A stretch of 64,000 bases of DNA from Obelidium mucronatum (lineage: Eukaryota; Chytridiomycota; Chytridiomycetes; Chytridiales; Chytriomycetaceae): assembly GCA_025765595.1 (NCBI GenBank), contig JAIVFH010000082.1, positions 62,001-126,000 on the forward strand, given 5' to 3'. The notes under the pieces were generated by a model, which was given only the letters and a program-made list of their open reading frames with translations, had not been told where the DNA came from and ran no database searches. How positions within the stretch are numbered: position 1 is the first letter of the stretch; the number at the start of each line of letters is the position of its first letter. Position numbers and translations under genes: made by a program. Shown piece by piece: positions 1 through 9,008 of the stretch.

Positions 1-20
1 AAAAATCAAAAATCTCCGCC

Positions 21-2300
21 ATGGATAATTTGAAGGCCTTGGATATGAAGTATCGCGTTGTTCCTGGGTATGATGCTATCATCACCCCAATGGAGCAATT
101 GATGGAATTTACAAAAGAAGGGTAACTTTTTTTTTCATTTCCCATCAACACAAGTCCCTTGGCACTCACAAAGCTCCCACCAGGCGCTTTGATCGTTCCG
201 AATATGACACGACCTATGTTGGGGCGGATGGGCGAACCAAGACAGGAAGAGCAGCCCCGGAAAACGTATTCCACCACATGAACACATTGCGAACAGAAGG
301 CCGCATCGGTGCAATTTTGCTCTACTGCTTAATTCTTGTTTTCAGTTCCAGGTTTATATTATATTCAATTTTGCTTTTAATCTTAAGTTTTTATTGTTTT
401 TCTCAAATCTTATTTAGTTGGAACCTTAAGATCTGCCGACGATTGCTTAATCCGCATCCTGTCAAAAACGCTGGATACTCCCTTGATATGGATTTAATTG
501 CAAAAGCATTGGAATGTCGGGTTGGGTCTTCAAGAGCCTTGTCAGAGGTGGAGCGGAAGAATGTTGACGCATTGAACAACATCAATCGTGTGAAGGAGGA
601 TTTTTTCTACTATTCAGTGGAAACGAAGACCCGTCTGACAAACAATGCGAATGAGAAGCGTCCTGCGAATGGTAGGTTATTTTGTTGTTCCCAGTCATAA
701 ATAACTTTATTTCATAGATAAGATTACTTCCCCAATACACCCGCCTATTGAGAAACTGGATGTCACATCGAACAAGAATGGTCCTGTAATAGCCGCTTCC
801 GTATCCCCTGCTCCTGTGTCCCCTGCAAGTGTTGTGGTTCCAGACCGCCAAAGCACACCTCCGAAGAAAAAACGAATCATCAGCACATCAACAAGTCCTC
901 TTTGTGTTCCAACCAGTGCTTTGAAGAGTGTTCGGGTCATTACTACTAAGTCCGGTGAGAAGACGCTGCGCATACAGCTTCGCGCAGATGACGACAGTGA
1001 CGACACTGACGAGGAGTCTCCATTGAAACGAAAACAACGACCACCTCAACAACCTGATTCAGTTCCAACGGTATCAGTGTCTTCTCTTGGATCAAAAGTT
1101 GCATCTGTTGCAAAGCAGGCGCTTGGCATTGTTTGGCCGTCTCCAACACGAATACAAGCAAAACCAGTTTCAAATATCGCCTTGGCTGCGGGACCATCGC
1201 AACCAAAACAATTTACACTGGACAAGTTCTTTATAACAAAAACGGAGGCACATCCCAAAATTCCGCCGAATCCAGTAGCTCTGAGTCGCAATGTCTCATT
1301 CCTGACAAGCAGGACTTCTACCCATGTATCGGCACAAACAGCTTGGCGTCCTTTCGATTTTCAGTTCTTCTTGAGGTTTCGGGAGAGTAATGGAATCTAT
1401 TGTGCTGACGAAAGGGGCCTGGAAAGATTTCACAATACATGGATTGGGAAGTGGATGAAGGAAGAGCAAATGGTGGTTTATTCAAAGAAGTATCAAATGG
1501 AAAAGGGGCTCCCTGAATCAGAGATGGACTGTAAGATATATTTTTCTTGAGTTTTGTTTTATTTATTTGACGCCACGTGTAGATCTTCAAACCAAGACAG
1601 TTGCACAGATGAAGTCCCTCTGTGAAATTCTAGAAAGGAATTGGGTTTCGAAATTCATCAAAGAGCCAACTGATTTTTCTTTTTCCCAGATTGTCTGTCC
1701 TTCCAAGAAGGCTCAAGCATTGGGAATTGTTACATCGCTGCCAGACTTCAGTTAGTATTCGTTTTAGTGAATTTATTTTTCTTATCTTATTGCTAGAACC
1801 GACTCCTAAGATGGAATTGTTTTTGGCTGCAAACAAATCAAGTTAGTATTTTTCCTTTAACCCCATTCATAACACTTACTGTCATCTTTCCGCCCCTTCC
1901 ATCTCTCTCAGAGCACTATCCAAAATCGGTCCAAGACAAGCACCACTCGCTGCAATCACCTTTGACAGCGAAACAACAACTGTCACCCTCGAAGTCGATT
2001 CCAAAACTGCTACTGCAACAAAAATCCCCTATGAAGTCCTCCACCTTCAAGAAATCCTCAATGATGCCCGCACCTGGTAAATTAAAAGCAAACAAGGAAC
2101 AGACATGCAAGCGATGCAATATTAGCAAGAAAGGGCAGCATCATCCAGCCTACTGCAAAGATGGATTTCACTCTCTATTCAAAAAGATTCAATATCCAGC
2201 AACTCCTGCCCAGCAATTGGAGTTCAAGGATGCGACATTCGATCATCCAAAGCATGGAAAGCCGGTTGATTGTTATTTATCTCGTGCACGCGAACTATAG
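21..2300 (+). CDS. Unknown intron-containing protein with PIP-box-like motif and C-terminal Cys/His cluster
   Basis: I do not recognise the family. Seven exons join in frame (21-121, 184-351, 418-671, 718-1530, 1583-1750, 1797-1841, 1912-2300) to about 645 codons, each intron bounded by GT-AG. Visible parts: an N-terminal half without motifs; a Ser/Pro/Lys-rich linker with a basic PPKKKR stretch and an acidic DDDSDDTDEE stretch, which suggests a nuclear protein; QFTLDKFF at about 1209-1232, which fits the PCNA-interacting PIP-box Q-x-x-L-x-x-F-F; an aromatic segment (WRPFDFQFF); and a C-terminal cluster CKRC...HHPAYC resembling a small zinc finger of DNA-binding or transposon proteins. It lies 1.7 kb upstream of a serine recombinase on the same strand, so it could be an accessory gene of the same element. 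No catalytic domain is visible. It could equally be an ordinary nuclear gene. Confidence 0.6.
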
Positions 2301-3587
2301 TTTTACTTTATTTGGTGATATGATTTATAATAAATCGAATTATACAATATTTTGATTTTAGATGTGGCTGGTTTGATTCCACAATGAAACATGCCCTACG
2401 TATCACCCTGTGTACCACCAACCTACTCAATTGTGGGAAGAGTCTGGAATAAGTTGTAGCTGTAAGTTTATTTGAGGAATGTAAAGGGCAGAAGGAAAAC
2501 AGCCAAAAGATATGAAAAAAAAAAAACTTATCTGTGTCAAAAATTCCGAAGTTGTTGTAATAAACCTGATAACACGTTGTAAGCTGTGTTTTGATGGTAT
2601 TCTGTTCCCGCTAGTGGCTTCTAGACTTTGTTGTTTTTCTCAGCTGAACCAATCCTGCAAATATTCAGTCATCCGTGCTGGAATGCTTACCAATCGTTAA
2701 ATAAACATTCCAAGTGAGTTGAATTCAAATCCAGAATATTCTTGAAGCGTCAACTGCGTTTTATTTAACTTGAAAGTTCCAAAACCAATATTAACAAATA
2801 AATTACCACCACTTTCATACTTTCAGAAGTTAATCGATAATATAATTCTAGCTTGCATCTTGTGTTTGGATGGTATTCGCAGTCTGTGGCAGCTTCTGGG
2901 CCTACTTGATTCCAAATCCCACATTTCGGCAGCCTCAAATACTCAATCCACTCAGCTAAAAGTTGCTCCAATCACTTCTGTATGTTTGTATAGTAAGTTG
3001 AGGTTAGTGGTTAATCTTTTGATGGTGTGGTTGTGTTGCTCTAACTTTTGACAAGAGTTTGACTACAGGTGACCTCTTCGATATTTTCCGTTGTCCGTGA
3101 TTTGACAAAAACTTCCATTTTGAGTCTATACATAATAGTATGTCAGGTTTACTATTTGGACAGCACCCACTTACTCTATCCCTTTGGATTGATCAGATTT
3201 AGTTGGACTTTTGAGTCTTGATCGCGTCTGCCCTTCTATTTCAAATAAAACAGAAGTTAGATTTATACAGGTACTCTTTAATATACCTTACTTATCATTT
3301 AGAACGCGTTTTTGGACGTTCTGTTCTGGTTGACACTGGTATTCTCAGCCTGAATGTAAGGAAGAAAAACAAAATTGAGTACACTTTGTTCCATTTGGTT
3401 TTCAAATACTAACTTGTATTTCATAGGCAAGTGCTCAGTTTTTTGATTGTATTTATGTGTTTCGGGTGGTTTTTGGGACTTTGGTTTCTTTTTGGAGGGT
3501 TGCGAAAAAATAAAAAACTTCGAAAAAAAACCAACAAGTCCAATCACACACAAGTAATGGAAAGCCTGCTCAAACAATGAGCCCAAT

Positions 3588-3623
3588 CAATTAGCGCCAA
3601 TCTGTTCCCTTTGGCGCTAATTG
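3588..3623. repeat. Perfect 13-bp inverted repeat with 10-bp spacer upstream of serine recombinase
   Basis: CAATTAGCGCCAA (3588-3600) is exactly reverse-complementary to TTGGCGCTAATTG (3611-3623), with TCTGTTCCCT between. At 36 bp it has the size and symmetry of a dimeric recombinase crossover or operator site, and it lies about 420 bp upstream of the serine recombinase. The association with the recombinase is inference; it may also be a simple hairpin. Confidence 0.6.
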
Positions 3624-3940
3624 GAAACCCTTCCGATGGTTCCGAAGTATTTTTATGTGTTGTTGTTGCCGCGCAAGCAACTAAAATTAATACTGCCCCA
3701 CTCACAGCGCTGCTGCCCCTTCCGCCAAATACTCCAGTATTCAGCTCACTGCTGCTGTTGATTTTTTATCATTGGTGAGTTGTTGTGTTTAGTGTTTTCG
3801 TTTTTATACACCATCACTTCAACACTCCCATCTGACCCGCCCTTTCATCCCATTCTCATCACCTTTGTGACGTATCATACCCAAATGTCTGATTAACTCC
3901 CGATTTTTTCGCGTTTTGCTTTTTTTTTCTATAATGTGGT

Positions 3941-3965
3941 CTGATATCCTGTCGGCTGATATCCT
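3941..3965 (+). repeat. Direct repeat CTGATATCCT x2
   Basis: CTGATATCCT occurs at 3941-3950 and again at 3956-3965, a 15-bp periodicity, about 80 bp before the recombinase start codon. It could be a paired binding site in the promoter; nothing else supports this. Confidence 0.35.
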
Positions 3966-4045
3966 CTATGTCTGTTCACAGATTTTGTCGATCTCCTTCT
4001 GTTACTTTGCTCACGGCCTTGCTGTTCCGCCGCCTTGTTTTCATC

Positions 4046-5103
4046 ATGGACAGGTGTGTTTTTTATTGGCTTTCGCGTAGATTCTCTATTCACCTATTCC
4101 AAATTTAAAAGCATCACTCTTGTTAAATCAAACAGCCTACATGCCGGAAAGACCGCCGTTGCCTATGTTCGAATCTCCAAAGAAACCAATGACAATGCCT
4201 CCCTTCGACAACAAACAGACTTCATCAAAACCTTTGCTGCTCAAAACGGATTCCTGATTCATGGCGAATTCTTTGCCGATGTTGAGTCTGGTGACCACTT
4301 GGATTGTCCGGGTCTTCAAAAAGCTTTGGACGTTGCACTGAGAAACAAGAACATCTTTGGCCTCATTACGTTCAAGGTTGACCGTCTCTCTCGGATTGTC
4401 CATCAGCCAAGATCTATCATTGAGTCTCTGATATCTGCTGGGAAGTTCTATTTTTCTGCGTCTGAGCCAGAACTCTGCTTCGGGCCGGGATACGATGATG
4501 TTAGGTTTTTGTCTTTCATTTATTGTTTGTTTATTCCACAGTAACACAAATAGACTATAGGCAAATCGCCGAATCACACTCCTGTTAAAGTCTGTTGTGG
4601 CCGAAATTGAGCGAATTTCAATCTCTCAGAATACAAGGCACCATATGTTGATGAAGAAACTCGCAGGTTCTCCCGTTTGTAACAAGGCGCCTTTTGGGAC
4701 TCGTTTTCGGGCTCGCTACAGTGATGGACACGAAGTACTTCACGAATTACGCAACCAACTTTCAAACTGCAACCTCATTGATATTCGAGTAGTGGATTGG
4801 GATCCAGAGCGTAATCTTGCCATTGCTGCCATCAAGTTTTCAACTTCACAACGCCAATTAGGAAGGACTCCAACAGACACAGAAGTCTTTGATCATGTTG
4901 CTTCTTTGGGCATGTGTATGGAAACAAGAGAAAGTACAAAGATAAGTAAGGGTATTTTGATATGTTGTGGCCATCTTATACGTTTGTACTTTGTAGTTCG
5001 AAAGCATCGTCGGGTTCAGAACTTTGCCAGACGAGTCAAGAGCTTCATGAAACAACTGGAAGAGAAACATCAATTGGAAGCGATCTCAAAGGATATCGAG
5101 TAG
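4046..5103 (+). CDS. Serine recombinase (resolvase/invertase family), eukaryotic with introns
   Basis: The protein has the complete catalytic signature of serine site-specific recombinases: Y-V-R-I-S, whose serine is the expected nucleophile; S-L-R-Q-Q; a DVESG segment followed by PGL; and DRLSR. After the catalytic domain comes a helix-like stretch (ERISISQNTRHHMLMKKLAG) and a PFGTR segment that resemble the linker and start of the recombinase domain of large serine recombinases. At about 295 codons it is shorter than large phage integrases. Probable exons are 4046-4053, 4112-4499, 4561-4945 and 4997-5103; the tiny first exon is inferred and the rest join cleanly. Known eukaryotic serine recombinases mostly derive from IS607-type elements, but here the catalytic domain is N-terminal and no HTH precedes it. 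The introns argue against bacterial contamination. Probably the mobility gene of a transposon. Confidence 0.85.
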
Positions 5104-5211
5104 TTGGTATGTGAGGTTAAATTGTTATCGATGAATGATTATTTGACTTTTACGTTGCAGGCAAGTATCAAAGATGAAAGGCTTGGAACACTGTGGGTCG
5201 GAACGGGTGGG

Positions 5212-5341
5212 TGGTTTGGATTGGATTGGATTGTACTGGATTGGTTTGGTTTGGATTGTACTGATTTGGTTTGGGTTTGGTTTGGTTTGGTTTGGTTTGG
5301 TTGGTTTGGTTTGGTTTAGTTTGGTTTGTTTGGTTGGTTTT
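5212..5341 (+). repeat. Degenerate TTTGG / TTGGA simple repeat
   Basis: About 130 bp of tandem TTTGG with TTGGA variants begin 110 bp after the recombinase stop codon. The regularly spaced GG pairs could allow two-layer G-quadruplexes. The unit differs from the common fungal telomere repeat TTAGGG. Confidence 0.85.
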
Positions 5342-5377
5342 TATAAAGCAATTTCGATGTGATTTAGAGCGATTTGA

Positions 5378-5553
5378 GACCAAAAATCAATTTTTGGTCG
5401 GGGCTTCGCCCCTTTTCACATTTACGACCAAATTCCGAAAAAAAAACTCAGTTTTTTGACGAAATCAGAGAAATCGGTTTTTTTTGACCGATTTCTCCAA
5501 AAAAACTGAGTTTTCTTGCCAACAAAACTTCGATTTTTTTTGTTGAAAAATCG
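5378..5553. repeat. Cluster of consecutive stem-loop palindromes
   Basis: Four palindromes follow one another. GACCAAAAAT-CA-ATTTTTGGTC spans 5378-5399. GGGGC-TTC-GCCCC spans 5400-5412. A nested foldback has outer arms AAAACTCAGTTTTTT (5443-5457) with its complement at 5499-5514, and inner arms GAGAAATCGGT (5468-5478) with ACCGATTTCTC (5487-5497). A smaller CGATTTTT...AAAAATCG loop follows near 5531-5553. Such density looks like a foldback or MITE end rather than chance, and it lies close to the 3' side of the recombinase gene. Confidence 0.7.
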
Positions 5554-6080
5554 CAACTTTGAAACCCCCTATTGATTCTTTTTATCCCCACAGACGAAGT
5601 GTGGGTTTCCAGGCGTTTATCTGGATGGACTGAAAAAAAATTTTCACTCTCTCAGAATTGTGAGAAACCCTAATTGACGAAACAAAAACAGCAGTTCCCA
5701 ATACCATCCCCACCACCACGCTCCATCATCAACCATCAAAGCGGCATTGTACAGAGGTATCGTATCAATTCTATGGGCATGCATCAGCGATGGTAATTTA
5801 TTGTATCTGTATCACATCTTTGTGTGCATCCCATCCCATTACACTTCATCTTCAATGTGACTGGGACCAAACTCTGTGCCTTACAAGGCACAGACTTTAT
5901 TCCATGCCACTTTTCCATTTATTTTTCTTGCTATATACTGGCCTCTTGCATAGTGTTGTGTCGCTCCCAGGGCTGGCATTCAGAATTACGTATTGTTGCA
6001 CCTGCACCTATGCGGCCCGCAAAATTGTGCAGAATTTCCGGTGACGTCAGCGTGGTGGCGATAACACGACTCGATGATTG

Positions 6081-6306
6081 ATGTTTGGGCTCTTGCCACA
6101 GGAAGGTTCGCAGACTGCCGAGATGTTTCGAATTGCGAGCGCGCCAGGCCATGCGCACGCCGGGGCGTATGAGCCGACGCTCGACGACATTGCTGCGCCA
6201 CTTTATATTTGCGCAGTTTGCGCGAGAGTTCCGCAGCTACGGGGGGGAAGAAGATGAGTACGAGGAAGAGTATGAGGGGGAGTACGAGGATGAAGGGGAG
6301 AGTTGA
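6081..6306 (+). CDS. Possible small acidic-tailed protein, frame broken at a G7 run
   Basis: A GC-rich island stands out from AT-rich surroundings. A frame starting with ATG at 6081 reads through EPTLDDIAAPLYICAVCA and stops at 6257, just after a run of seven G (about 6241-6247). A neighbouring frame continues after the run as an acidic tail (EEDEYEEEYEGEYEDEGES) to a stop at 6306. A one-base error in the G run would join them into one protein of about 75 residues. An AATAAA about 100 bp further on could be its polyadenylation signal. I do not recognise the product, and the region may be non-coding. Confidence 0.3.
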
Positions 6307-6466
6307 ACTATCACATTGTTCACTGGTTTCTGAGTGCGAAAGTAATGCCAAAAACCAAGTTTGCTGTTTGGGAAGCGGAGGCTGGAATGCAACGAAGAGG
6401 AACAATAAACAAATGCAATGCATACAGAAATAAGCGTAATTTTACACTGTAAAGAATACTAATTTT

Positions 6467-7305
6467 TATTGTCGTTTTTGTACAAAATCGAAATACAGGC
6501 GCAAATTTCGCGCGCCATTTCAATTTGCGCTTCGATTCGCGCCAACACCGTTTTGACCCTTCCCATGCAACCAGCCATCCAAACAAGTGCCGAAACCGGT
6601 TTGTATAGTTTCGATCTTGGTTCCTGAAGCTCCTGAAGGTCGCCTGAAGGTCCAGGAAGTCTATTTTGCATATTTCTTGAACAAGAAGTAACAAACCGAC
6701 CGCCCAACAACTACAGGAAGGGCACGATTACGAATTTATTCAATAAACAATCTACACATCTCATTTTTTGTACTTGATTTCACCCCTGTGTGACTTCACT
6801 CAGTTGAGTCCCCAGACATCTATCGACACTTCACCAAGTCAAACCATACCCCAGCAAACTACTGGATACTTTGCTGGGGTACCAGATGATCTGATGACCC
6901 GGAATTGGGTTCCTTTATCACAAAGATCGTCATAACGTCACAGAAAATATCACCTCAGGGGTTGAAGTACTTACCACATATAGCAACATGTTCCTTGCAA
7001 GAAAGTCCCTCAAAAGAATCGTATTACATCATATAGAGGGTAATTGCGGACGGAATCTTCACAAATATGCTTGCAATGCCTGCTTGTCTCAACCAAAAGT
7101 CCCGCCAGGCATCCATTGGGGCGCTCTCTTGTTGAGGGGGTTTCATACAATCAAAAGACAACTCTGAAAGACCCCCAGCTCGATGTTTGGAGCGGCTAAA
7201 TAGTCAGGGGCGACCGGGAGAACGCATGGCGCAAATCGAGGCGCTAATAATTTTGGATTTCTTCGAAGAGCTCCATTTTTTTGATTTTGTGCAAAAACGA
7301 CAATA
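6467..7305. mobile_element. MITE-like element with 23-bp terminal inverted repeats and TA ends
   Basis: TATTGTCGTTTTTGTACAAAATC at 6467-6489 recurs as its reverse complement at 7283-7305 with one mismatch. Inside the arms, a similar GCGC-rich sequence (TCGATTCGCGCCA against TCGATTTGCGCCA) appears on both sides, extending the symmetry with gaps. The arms begin and end with TA, as expected from the TA target duplication of Tc1/mariner-type elements. The 839-bp interior has no transposase frame, so a non-autonomous element is likely. Class assignment is inference from the ends only. Confidence 0.5.
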
Positions 7306-7425
7306 TCCTGGGCACAAAACAAAGCTGTCTGTGGGGCCTCGCAGCATTTTTCAAAATAATTTTCACATTGTAATAAAGTCTTTTTTTTTTACTTTCTTGT
7401 CTAACAAAGATGAAAACAGAATCTA

Positions 7426-8907
7426 CTAACGACCCCCAACGTTCTCAACCGCATCAATCAGCTTATCCATTACCCCCTTGATATTACCAAAAAAACTCTC
7501 TTCGCCTTCATTCTCCTGCTCTTGCTGTTGCTTCTTGGCTTGGGCTTCGGCAATAGCATTCTGGGCAGTCTTTTGCAATTGTTTCAAGTTCATGCGGTCA
7601 ACTGAAAGTGAGTATGGTGCAATCCATCCCTTCGAATCGGCGTCAGGGTCTTCAGAAGCCATGATTTGGAGAATCTCTTCACGGATCGCGTCCACGTATT
7701 CGTCTTGTGGAAGGTCTAATAATTTTTTTTTGGACTGGATTTGAGACTCTTGTGATTTACAAGAAGGACATCAAAAAAAAATCCCCCATACCATTTGTAT
7801 CATAGCCGAAAGGATTTTCAATTTCGCCTCCAATAACTTCAATACCCAACATGACAATAGAACTAATGAACGTAACTGGAATAGTGAACCAGCCCAACGG
7901 AGAGGCAACCAATTGAAACGGCAAACTAAGAAGATAAACAACAAGCGTCTGCTTCAAATGAATTCTATAAGCAGCAGGGATAGGAGTCTGCTTGATTCTT
8001 TGGAATGAGGCCAGGGATTCCACGAGAGCATTCACTGAAGTAGAAGATGGAAACTGAATCGTTGCATATTGATTCAAAAAAGATTGCAAGTGGAGAGTGA
8101 TTTCCATGGGAACAGGGAGCGTGGTTTTGCTGCTATAGATTTTGGGGGAAAAGTCCTTCAAGTGTTGAACGTAAGGGCCGAGATCAGTGTACCGATGGGA
8201 TGGTTCTTCTCTTAGCGCGTGCTTTGTTGCTGCGGCGAAAGCAATCAAGAGGTTCATGGCGCCGACTTGGCGGTGGGAATCTTCTTGGTTCTTTGGTTTA
8301 CAGAATACCCAGATGAAGCGGCCCAAGTTGCGTAGCTGGTAGTGGACGGTGGACCAAACCTTCCTCCCTGTTTAGATTTGTTAGAATAATGCTATTCTAT
8401 CGATGTTGGTGTTTACCTTCCCAGAACCGATCGTACGCCGTGTTTACTCGAAAAACAAGCAGCAAACCCATAGCCGTACCTATAAAGATTTCAATCTACG
8501 CCGCCTTCAACACACGCAAAATAACAATATACCCAAAAGAGTAATAAGAGTCGTCGAGTTTGGCAGTCCGAGGGTCCTAATGAAACGATTATCAAAACCA
8601 ATTTCAGGCCTTATTTTGGCACTCACTTCAAGAAGTTGACTCCAGGAACCAAGTAAAACACGCAGATTAAGGCTGCCCACACTGCCATCGATAATGCAGG
8701 AACGGCAACTTTGGGCAACACTGAATGGCTGATACGGAGGAGATCGCTCCACTCTTCGATAGAAACGTTCTTGACTCTTCGAGAAATGATTGCTTTACGT
8801 CTAGACTCCATCCATTCGCTCTTTGGTGGAGTATTCACTGTTTCGATGCTTTGGATGTTGGCTTCATGGGGCGGAGGGGTGGGACCCTGGATGGTGATGG
8901 AAGCCAT
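7426..8907 (-). CDS. Bestrophin-like (UPF0187) chloride channel family protein
   Basis: Bestrophins form pentameric anion channels; fungal and bacterial members are usually annotated UPF0187. Several exons join in frame. The first holds a short cytosolic N-terminus and a membrane segment (ALSMAVWAALICVFYLVP). Then come GLLLVFRVNTAYDRFWEGR, the family hallmark, split by an intron; a helical central part; a second membrane pair ending in IGGEIENPFGYD, also diagnostic; and a C-terminal tail rich in Gln/Glu. The start at 8907 is the first ATG of the frame with a sensible N-terminus. The gene is followed on the same strand by a GPCR gene. Subcellular site (plasma, vacuolar or ER membrane) cannot be read from the sequence. 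Confidence 0.85.
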
Positions 8908-9008
8908 TTTTGAAGAAACAATGAGGTGAGATTGAAAATCTTGAGACTGTGATGACGATTCCTTGGGCGGACTTCAATAAACGTTTCGCTTTTTTTTATT
9001 ATTTATTT

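Larger units (their letters stand above)
2301..4045. other. AT-rich gene-poor interval between the unknown gene and the recombinase
   Basis: I see no convincing gene in these 1.7 kb. Two short stretches, around 2583-2690 and 2858-2960, look like diverged copies of one sequence: both carry a version of TTTGATGGTATTC followed by a similar run ending near CAAATA(T/C)TCA. A perfect inverted repeat (3588-3623) and a 10-bp direct repeat (3941-3965) lie just upstream of the recombinase start. Poly-A and poly-T runs are frequent. Confidence 0.5.

Noticed and set aside
1..5103. Fanzor/TnpB-type nuclease beside the serine recombinase
   Set aside because: Serine recombinases in fungi often accompany IS607-type Fanzor genes, so I looked for RuvC motifs and paired Cys-x-x-Cys zinc ribbons. 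The upstream protein shows neither, and its single Cys/His cluster has a different spacing.
4046..5103. Bacterial contamination as the source of the recombinase
   Set aside because: The gene is interrupted by short GT-AG introns of the same kind as its neighbours, and the flanks are fungal.
5212..5341. Internal telomere repeat
   Set aside because: The unit TTTGG does not match TTAGGG or known fungal telomere variants, and it degenerates at both edges.
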